Shown in pieces: positions 56,993 through 64,000 of a DNA stretch of 64,000 nt; within the stretch, counting starts at the first letter, position 1, and each line of letters opens with the position of its first letter. Made by a program: the position numbers and the translations under genes. The notes beneath the pieces were generated by a model. It did no database searches. It had not been told where the DNA came from and saw only the letters and a list, made by a program, of their open reading frames with translations. This stretch comes from Mesostigma viride (taxonomy: Eukaryota > Streptophyta > Mesostigmatophyceae > Mesostigmatales > Mesostigmataceae): NCBI GenBank assembly GCA_009746045.1, contig RPFO01000156.1, positions 1,914,845-1,978,844 on the forward strand. The letters are read 5' to 3'.

Positions 56993-57926
56993 GCGGGGTC
57001 GCGGCCAGCAATGATGGGTGGACAGTTTCTGAAGATGCGGAGGAGGTGGACAGTGCTGAGAAGCGCCCAACCGAGGAGCAGGCACGTACGGGGCCTCACG
57101 CATTCATAGACGTGGATGCTGAGGCGGATGCGGCTGAGGCTGCGGCTGAGGCTGCGGCTGCGGCTGCGGGGGGGAAGCGAAAGCGAAAACCAAGGGATCC
57201 CGCGCCACTGAAGGTGGTGGGTGATGATGCCCCGTGCACGCCTTGCCAGCAGGGTGCCAGGTTTATGGCGGAGCAAGACTTGGTTGTAACAGGCGAGCAT
57301 CAACGCGTTATGAAAAACGAAGGCAACTGTTGCTTCTTAGATGCAGCAGTTGACGTGATTTTTTTTACCATCTTGTTTGTCTTGCAAACACTTGGCGCCC
57401 CAGGACTGTCATTCCTCGTGACACGTCCGCCTGGTGTGCCACATACCCCGGATATTTGCCGGATCGGCTGGATTCTCATGAAATTGATGTTCTACCGGAG
57501 TGCTGGTAGGCTGGACATGATGACTAAATGGCGGAACATGCTGTTTGATCAGCTTTCCAAAGTCGCCCGGGTGCGTGAGCTGCCGATTAAAGTGGGAGGG
57601 CGGGGGTCCGTCCATGAAGCATTGTCGGTACTTCTTGTACATTTGAAGGGGTGCCAGCCTACCTTTACACCCTACAAGTGTGTCGCACGCGCTTCGGAAA
57701 AAGAAGATTGTGAACCCCCGCATCCAATCGACCTAGAAAGGGGGCACAGTTCCGTACTGGCACGCCTCATGGACAACGCCGGTTTGTTGGCCAACATGCG
57801 GGCTGTCTGCCTGGAAGGCTATATAAGCATCCACAAAGTCGCACGGTGTAAAAGCTTGGGACCGGAACCGTGCCTGAGGCAGCGTGTCTTTAAAGGCAAC
57901 CCCGCATACCTGGTGTTTACCAGGCT

Positions 57927-59691
57927 CCATTGTCTAATCACCAAGAAAATGTCCTCAAATGAGGACATTTTTAAGCATGGATACCATTTGTAATATCTAA
58001 CACATGTCAACAAATCCATGGGTACGGTATGGAACCATGTTCATTTATGATATGTTCAAGAGTTGCAATGCTTAACATCCATGAAATATGATCATTGTAT
58101 AATTGTTTACAATTTATGAATGCAGGGGGGTCGCTACGCGAGTGACCAAATAGCACTCAAGTCAACAATATGCCAAGAAAGAAGGCATGGCCAGGTCATG
58201 GCTGGTCCTGAAAATGCACCCAGGGTGCCCACAGCATGTCTATGTTACACCCTCGCAGTCCTAGACCCTGCAGCCTGCCAGGGGGGGCACAAAATGTAAC
58301 TGGCAGCCAGGGACCATGGTGCAGGCCAAACAGCAGGTGTAAAGCTAGCTCAGTCCAAAGAGTGAAATATGAAGCAAATACTTGCCAAGGTTAGGTCCAT
58401 GATCGTTAGTAGAGGCTCGGCTGCCACCACGGTGCTAAACCATGATGCTGAACCCTTACGTTATATATGAAACATATACTGCAAAGAGGCACAAGTTGTA
58501 ACACAAGCACAATGTAAACATGACAAGCTCAAGTTTCCAAGCCAGTCTTGATCACTTGGACATGAGTTGAAGCATTAGAAACATATGGGCAACATACCAG
58601 CAAGCCTTGAAAAACTTCACAGCAACAAGGCAGTATATGTGTTGAATCAAACTACCACATCGCAATTAAGCACAGCGACTTCTACTTGCTGCTGTTTTGA
58701 TAACGCAAGGCCGTTTACCTTTTCAGTGACGCAACGGGAAAAGAAAGTACTGCCCAGCAAACTTCCGTTATTCCCCGGACACAAACGTAATCAAAACCAC
58801 GAAGTTGGGCATTGAAAGCAACCGGAATTATCACGTCTGCGGGAGTTACAGGTTACAATTCGCTTAACACGCTTACTTAGAACGATGCGGTTGAGAATGA
58901 CAGTCGGAACCTTGTTCTTGACGTGCGCCCAGGCCGCCAGCTGCGCGGGCCAGCTCAAGAAATATATATTAAAGGACGGTGACGCGTGGGAACCACCCAG
59001 CCTTGCGGCAAAAGAAAAATATGGCTCGCGCTCGCCCTGGTTTTCGCCAGGCGCGACCGCGACATCACGACGAAAAAATAGAGACTCTTTGACGCATGCA
59101 ACTGCCCAGGTCCCTCTTCTCCCCATGTCGCCCATAAGCCCAGAAGCGTACCATAACCCATACTCGCGATATCCGCAGCGCCTGGGCGGAAAAAGATATT
59201 GTAAAACCGATCTGCGAACTGACCTATCATGCGATCTACGTAGCTCTCAGATTTTCTTCAACAATGCCAAAATCCGTTCATGAACAAAATTTTCGACATA
59301 TACAAAGCACCTGCACGTGAAGAATAGCATCTTCGAAATCACTAGATGACGATCTAAAATTCTGTCTTCGTCCGGGGCAAAATAATGCCCTATAACATTC
59401 AGGCAAGCCTCGGAACTGGCACGACCCCATAGCCGCCACTCGACAAAACACTCGATTGCATTGCGATGTTCTTGCTGTTGTAGGTACTTTTCGTCGCCTC
59501 ATATTTTCCAGGTACGGTCGACCCCTGTCGACCCCAGGGGCTTGGCGCGCTCAATACCTATCCCAGTTTCGCGCCAAAACCCACCAAGTGACCCTAGGAC
59601 CAAATTTGGCGCCAAAACCACGCCCCTGACCCCCCCCGTCTCAAACGAGGACTATGTCCTCAAATGAGGACATTTGGTTTTTGGACACCAT
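57927..59691. mobile_element. 1,757-bp TIR element with CCAT target duplication
   Basis: The element 57,931-59,687 is flanked by CCAT on both sides; the left arm has the uninterrupted site with a single CCAT at 48,641. Ends are inverted: TGTCTAATCACCAAG on the left and, in reverse complement, TGTCCAAAAACCAA on the right, each followed by an ATGTCCTCA...TGAGGACAT palindrome. No transposase is recognisable; the longest frame (58,885-59,283) has no known motif. It splits the USP-like domain between its Cys and His boxes. Confidence 0.9.
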
Positions 59692-60262
59692 GGGCTGAAG
59701 CATACCCCCTTGGACGAGTACAGTGGGCCTCCTTTGCCCGTCGCTTTCAATGTGGAAATTAATGTGGATGAAGACGGTGCCATGTCTAAACGCACAGTGG
59801 ACCTGCGCCTTGCAATTCTCATGCGAGCGTATTATAAGCACTGGACCACATTGGTGCCTGCAAGCACTGACCCCACCAGGTGGTGCGACAAGTGGGTGGA
59901 GTATGATGACCTTTTGGAAACCGTCCAGCCACGTGGTCGTCTGAGTGATGTCGTCCAGCAGTTGACCGGCTGCATGTATGGAGCGGTGTACCGTGTGATT
60001 ACGCCATGCCAGAACTAACCGAGTGCAGTGTCAATCATGCTCCACGGCTCCCCACCGGGACTCCGCGTAGTTAATTAATTAATGCCAATAAATGTGAATG
60101 GTGAGGACAACTTAATATCAACTTGTCATCGAGTACTGACCGCGTACATGTGTCTCCCATGCACATGCTGACAGGTTTACTGGGGATTAGCGTGCACTTT
60201 AGGTTAGTCAGTCAGTCAGTTTATTCCCACGCCGGTTATCCGACAGAGTTATATTAAGGGGG

Positions 60263-60528
60263 TTAGTCAGTGTTGCGAATCTCGCCTCCTAAGTCCTACG
60301 ATAATCTTAGTTAATACTCGTACATTATTACAACTAGGTACTGGTGAACTTATGAACTTTCTACAGAATACACCCGGCGTGTACACCCGTGTACACCCGG
60401 AGTGAACACCCGTGTGTACCCGGGAGTGCACTGCGAAGTGGAGCGTGACCCACAACGACGTTGTGGATCACGCCACCACATACATATGTACAGTACATAC
60501 TTGTACTAGCGCCGACACTTGGTTAAAC
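60263..60528. repeat. Arm-derived fragment outside the right end
   Basis: Begins TTAGTCAGTGTTGCGAATCT, which also occurs inside the arms (about 52,033-52,056 and 54,519), and contains GTGTACACCC repeats and a hybrid palindrome GTGACCCACAACGACGTTGTGG. The order differs from the arms: the segment between the two palindromes is turned round here. It looks like a deleted, rearranged relative of the dimer sequence. Confidence 0.7.
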
Positions 60529-61806
60529 ATACATGAACATTAATACTTGTGACATGATTAGAATTAATATAATGGTAACCCCTTCTTTGCTGGGTAAATA
60601 ATAATAGTTAGTAACTTGGGCTGGACAAGCATGGTTAAGGTAATGGCAACATGACTTGCCTAAAGCATTGTTGTTCACTTTGTCTTGACCACCATGGTAA
60701 GGGTACATGGTAACATCACTTGGCGTGTATCAAATGGTGACTTGGGCTTGACAACCATAGCTAGTGTAGATGGTACCATCACTTGGCTTGATTTATTAAG
60801 TTAGACAACTAACTTGATAAACATTGGAGGCCTGAGGTTGAGTTCCATGGTTATGGTAGGGGTAATACCAGCATCACTACCCTAACTCATTAATTGAGTG
60901 ATGTTTAATTGAGTATGTTAGTGGGAGCATGTACAATGTGATTTTAATTTTAAATTTAATTAAATTATAACATGCCTCCGCTGGGGGGCCATGTAGCACA
61001 TATTCCAGTGGGGGGTGGGGGTGGGTGGAAGCTGAACCGCGGGGCCCAAAGGGGGCCATCTATTCTAATCTACTCTAAACCTTTCTAGCCTTGCGCTTGC
61101 CCCGCCCTGTGGTGGGGGGTTTGCCCACAGGGGCAGGCTCATGTGCCAAGACAATGTCTTGCCACAATGTGATATGACTTCCACTATGAGTATAAAAGTC
61201 CTCATGGCATCGGGAAGGAGGGTTAAGGCGAGACATGGGGCCCCCAGCAATATGACCGCCCGTGCATGCAATGCAGCCTACAAACTAATGTTTCACTTAA
61301 TACAAACTAATGCACAGTCAACCTAAACTATACTAGTACGATGAAAGGCTAGACACCCCGGGCCCCACGACGGAGGGCACGGCTAGCCCGCCGGCTAGCA
61401 CGGCTAGATGTAGCATGTTCCTTCCAATATGAACCTAAATCTCCTGCATCAAGTATATAGCAGTCATTCACTTTATATACATGCATGCTGTAGCGAGCAA
61501 ATAAGTGGACAACTGAAAGGGGTCAACCAATTTAATTGCAAAGCCGTAGTATGTCTGCAAGCAAGCCTGCCTTTAGATAAGGAGAGTTGGGTCTTATGAT
61601 ACCAGGCTTCCTAACACTCTAGCAACGATGGAAGTTTATGTTCATCATGGCACTACATCCATGTAAGTACCGTACTGTAGGTTGTCTCCACATATCGCTG
61701 ATCAATTCTACTTGTGTTGGAAAGGTTTTTCCATCAGAATAATGTATGCACACACTTTGGTGGGTCACAGAAGGGTTAGCATGACATGCGTCCAGCCAAG
61801 GTTGTT
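60529..61806. other. AT-rich; degenerate tandem repeats, no gene
   Basis: From 60,590 to about 60,890 a loose unit of about 100-120 bp recurs three or more times (TTGGGCTTGACAACCATGGTTA...GGTAACATCACTTGG). The remainder, including a short GC-rich patch at 61,355-61,410 with GCTAGCCCGCCGGCTAGC, holds no recognisable gene. The 3' flank of the MYND gene lies at the right. Confidence 0.5.
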
Positions 61807-62952
61807 TCACTTAGCACATTCTCCATCGCCACATCCCTTTGCGGCAAAATCGTCCACCGGCACAGCCCCTGGCGCCACAGCCACTGGCGGCTCAGCCATT
61901 TGCGCCACAGCCACTTCCGGCACAGCCACTGGCGCCACAGCCACTTGTGGCACGGCCACTTGCACCACAGCCACTTGAGATGATGCCACTGGCGCCACAT
62001 CCTCGAGAGCCGCATCCACTCCCGGCACAGCCACTGGCGCCACAGCCACTTGCGCCACATCCACTTGCGGCAAAGCCTCCTGTGGCACAGCCACTTGCGG
62101 CACAGACGCTTGCTGCACAGGGTTCTCTTCCTTGTAGTTGGCCCTTCGCCAGACGTCCACGCTACGGCGGGCATTGGCAATCAACTCGCACTTGCCTTCG
62201 TGATTAAGCAAAAAGTGCCGTGCTTGACATTCCGAGGAGCAATAAGTTGCGTCCATGCAATCCCGGCATACCTTCAGATCGACGCCAGCGCCACCATTGA
62301 AACACTTGACGCAACGACCACCCTCGGACGGCTTCTCGTCATAATAGAACAAAACCCCGTCGCAGTCACCCGGAGTTCCCTGCGCGGTGACGGGGAAAGA
62401 CGCCGCGACTAAGACGCCGTCGTTGTCGCGCTCCGTAAATCGCACAAACACGTCGTAGCGAGACGAAGACTGGCGAGGAATGCCTGCGAGATAAGCGGCA
62501 ACGCTCGTGCCTGCAAATTCTGCCAACAGGGCGTTTGCGGAGACGAAGCGCAGGGGGACGGCAGTAAATGCCTCCGACAGGTACTCAACAGGAAAACGCG
62601 CCTCCAAAAGCAGCACCGTCTCCTCCGAAAGATTCTTCAACTTCTTCTCGGTGTTCATCTGGATCGTTACGTTGGGCACGGCCGAAATGCAGCCGCGAAA
62701 TGTTTGTAGATATTCGTAAAAATCATAAATGACGACGTCTCTCGCCGCCGCCATTTCACGACGCTCCGGCAGCACAGCCGGGAATATCTCAATGGCGATT
62801 CCTTCCATCTGCTTCATAATACCACGAAACCAGCTTTGAGAGCAAAAGTTATGGATGGATTGTGAACTTCGAAGTGAGACGATGCCTGTGAATATACATG
62901 CGCACGCAGACCTCGCCACCTTGGAAATAAAACAGTCAAGCCGCCAACCCAT
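61807..62952 (-). CDS. MYND zinc-finger protein with VA-rich repeat tail
   Basis: An uninterrupted frame of 381 codons. Residues 214-255 form a MYND finger: CVKC, then C-R-D-C, YCSSECQARH and HEGKC, giving the full C-C-C-C-C-C-H-C set of zinc ligands. MYND domains mediate protein contacts in regulators and SET-type methyltransferases; no SET domain is present. Residues about 50-210 are an unassigned globular region (VVIYDFYEYLQTFRGC, LLLEARFPVEYLSEAF). Residues about 281-375 are a short-period repeat of the VAVPQ/VAVAP kind. The first 45 residues are less protein-like, so translation may start at Met-46 or Met-49 (near 62,817). It ends at TAA. Confidence 0.7.
   Translation of the reverse strand: MGWRLDCFISKVARSACACIFTGIVSLRSSQSIHNFCSQSWFRGIMKQMEGIAIEIFPAVLPERREMAAARDVVIYDFYEYLQTFRGCISAVPNVTIQMNTEKKLKNLSEETVLLLEARFPVEYLSEAFTAVPLRFVSANALLAEFAGTSVAAYLAGIPRQSSSRYDVFVRFTERDNDGVLVAASFPVTAQGTPGDCDGVLFYYDEKPSEGGRCVKCFNGGAGVDLKVCRDCMDATYCSSECQARHFLLNHEGKCELIANARRSVDVWRRANYKEENPVQQASVPQVAVPQEALPQVDVAQVAVAPVAVPGVDAALEDVAPVASSQVAVVQVAVPQVAVAPVAVPEVAVAQMAEPPVAVAPGAVPVDDFAAKGCGDGECAK
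61850..62115. repeat. 15-bp coding minisatellite in MYND gene
   Basis: About 17 units of a 15-bp pattern like CACAGCCACTTGCGC, encoding the VAVPQ-type pentapeptide tail on the minus strand. The frame is maintained through the array, which supports the gene being translated. Confidence 0.88.
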
Positions 62953-63380
62953 GCAATATGTATTAAAAACCCATGCAATATGTATGTAGGGGGCTCCTCT
63001 TTACGTTCTGTACTTCTGTACGTACTTGACGTGTTGGGCCGGTGGTCAGCTCGTAACAAGTCAGTCAGTCTGTCTCGTGCGGAACTTCAAGTACGGAATT
63101 CGCCACCACTTTGGGCCGTATCGGTCCTTGGTAGTTACGCAACAAACATTCGAACGGTCGCCGTGGAAAGTACCTTTGTTGCGTAACTAGTTGCGTTACC
63201 GCGGGTTGGCACTGTACCCACGAGAGGCGAACGTCTCCCACTGCGTTACACGCACGCTGAGAGGTTGGGGTAACTCCTGAAGCGGCACTCTCCGCCACTC
63301 CTAATTCCTGTCGACAACCCTGTCAACTCGCGTCGCACGCTGATTTCCAGCGATGGCTTCTTCAGCCGGCTCGATCTCTG
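62953..63380. other. Upstream of MYND gene; no gene seen
   Basis: CCCATGCAATATGTAT occurs twice at 62,948-62,985. ACGTAC-rich words lie at 63,005-63,030. I see no confident core promoter. Confidence 0.35.
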
Positions 63381-63764
63381 CTACCCGCCTGTAGCGCTCC
63401 ACCGCTCGTCGAGCTCCCGTCGAAATGGTCCCGCAGCAATGCCCCCGTCACCAACTGCGCCTGCGAACGCACGTTGTGCGCCCAAACCTGCCGCGGCCTG
63501 CGCGAGCTCTCGTCGCACGGCCCCAGCCCGCCCCGCAGCTCCTCCTCGCCTGGCCACCAACTCCTCCCGCACCCGGTCGACTAATGTTGTGATCACGGAC
63601 TGTATTCCAACCAGACCGTGCAGTTCTTGTTCAATGTCGTCTGCGCTTCGGTGTGCCGGAACGGCGATGGTCCGGACGTGCCGCAAGATGCGCTCCCAGT
63701 CCTCGACCTGGTCGTCGACGAACTGTGCAAAATTGCGGTCAACAGGTGGCCGATCTGCAAGCAA
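63381..63764 (-). CDS. Unrecognised open frame, possible exon
   Basis: Codes for FAQFVDDQVEDWERILRHVR, then VPAHRSADDIEQELHGLVGI, then an Arg/Ala/Gly-rich part (VARRGGAAGRAGAVRRELAQ). Codon bias is GC-rich and the pattern is helical, unlike the overlapping opposite-strand frame, which is Ser/Thr/Arg text without pattern. The upstream side reads into sequence that could be an intron. No family recognised. Confidence 0.3.
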   Translation of the reverse strand: MLADRPPVDRNFAQFVDDQVEDWERILRHVRTIAVPAHRSADDIEQELHGLVGIQSVITTLVDRVREELVARRGGAAGRAGAVRRELAQAAAGLGAQRAFAGAVGDGGIAAGPFRRELDERWSATGG

Positions 63765-64000
63765 GAGGGATAAATCTCGAACAACACGACGTAATTCAGG
63801 GGAGATAGAACCACCAGCAGCTTGTCGAGGAAACCGGAAATCCTGCTACCGCGGTTCTTCCTGCACCATTCGACACCGACGAGCTTCACCAGGTCGTCAA
63901 CGCTGCACGCATCACACAGCAACAACCCTCCTGGCCGTTCGGTCGAGGCTGCTTGTAATTTGAGTTAAAGTTTTTAAATGCAATGTATAAAAGGGATATT

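Larger units (their letters stand above)
55195..60018 (+). pseudogene. Right-arm large protein with USP-like cysteine protease domain
   Basis: Exon a, 55,195 to about 55,698: MADGLATSAERVKDTLATMR, a Gly/Tyr-rich middle and a charged end, donor GCC|GTAAGG. Exon b, about 55,882-56,328: RRLNEHQNKRAAKVWPVKSE, a Ser/Ala linker and an amphipathic end, donor CAG|GTAGGG. Exon c from about 56,504: LMRVAS, a (GGGSGDEAATPVV)n minisatellite, an acidic/Ala segment, KRKRKPRD (nuclear signal-like), then NEGNCCFLDAAVDVIFF and, after the inserted element, AYYKHWTTLV and DKWVEYDDLLETV. Cys box, His box and Asp follow the USP pattern N-x-G-N-x-C-F-L, H, W-x-x-YDD. A lost base at about 56,650 and the 1,757-bp insertion break the frame. 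Confidence 0.65.
48073..60262. mobile_element. 12.2-kb inverted-dimer DNA element
   Basis: Left arm 48,073-52,920 and right arm 53,658-60,262 are reverse complements (paired coordinates sum to about 106,574 in the inner part). Without the 1,757-bp insertion the right arm is about 4.85 kb, matching the left. Both outer ends read CCCCTTAATATAACTCTGTC inward. Arms differ by single-base changes and short indels, which rules out a simple read fold-back. The 737-bp centre carries the catalytic part of a DDE transposase, whose first exon is present in both arms. I see no target-site duplication at the outer ends. Confidence 0.85.

Noticed and set aside
48073-60262. Reading the large palindrome as a sequencing fold-back artefact
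   Set aside because: The arms differ by substitutions, by single-base indels and by a 1,757-bp insertion with a target duplication, so they are distinct DNA copies.
63439-63963. 174-aa plus-strand frame at the right edge
   Set aside because: It is Ser/Thr/Arg text with no pattern and overlaps a more protein-like minus-strand frame.

Overview
The window is eukaryotic nuclear DNA, most likely from a green alga. Three things point that way: a many-exon gene with GT-AG introns of roughly 100-1,300 bp whose best family match is the plant-type MATH plus USP deubiquitinase (UBP12/13, USP7 class), very long simple repeats, and a dense load of retrotransposons and DNA transposons. The species cannot be fixed from sequence alone. 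Most long open frames here are transposon remnants or chance frames in low-complexity DNA; only a handful look like host genes.

Layout. 0-5.2 kb: a dispersed repeat copy, unassigned small frames, a 341-bp element with 47-bp inverted ends, and LINE debris including two inverted copies of an endonuclease N-terminus. 5.8-7.7 kb: exon-like pieces of a possible minus-strand Cys-rich protein gene separated by extreme microsatellites. 10.1-19.3 kb: a USP7/UBP12-like gene on the plus strand, traced exon by exon; the catalytic Cys and His are both replaced, one exon carries an in-frame TAG, and the gene stops about halfway through the usual family length. 18.9-19.8 kb is repeated directly at 44.1-45.0 kb, and the 24 kb between is a mosaic of rearranged copies of one Ty1/copia-like retroelement, with many inverted junctions. 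That retroelement carries an extra 5' ORF (called ORF0 here, about 382 aa), a gag with a CCHC knuckle, integrase, an aspartic-protease-like segment placed after integrase, then reverse transcriptase and RNase H. A 1,344-bp piggyBac-like element (TTAA target) sits inside one gag.

45.0-46.6 kb is GC-rich DNA unlike its surroundings, possibly organelle-derived. 48.07-60.26 kb is a large inverted dimer: two arms of about 4.85 kb around a 0.74 kb centre. The centre holds most of a pogo/CENP-B-type DDE transposase. Each arm holds a multi-exon gene for a large protein with a coding minisatellite and a C-terminal domain that looks like a USP-type cysteine protease. The right arm is interrupted by a clean 1,757-bp terminal-inverted-repeat element with a 4-bp target duplication, for which the left arm gives the empty site. 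61.8-62.95 kb: an intact-looking MYND zinc-finger gene on the minus strand with a short-period C-terminal repeat. The final kilobase has one unassigned minus-strand frame.

How it fits together: the host gene content is small (the dead USP7-like gene, the MYND gene, perhaps the Cys-rich gene). The rest records successive waves of mobile elements, with repeated fold-back or template-switch rearrangement. The best candidates for something new are the USP-like protease carried by the inverted-dimer DNA element, the retroelement with ORF0 and displaced protease, and the USP7-like gene that has lost two catalytic residues.
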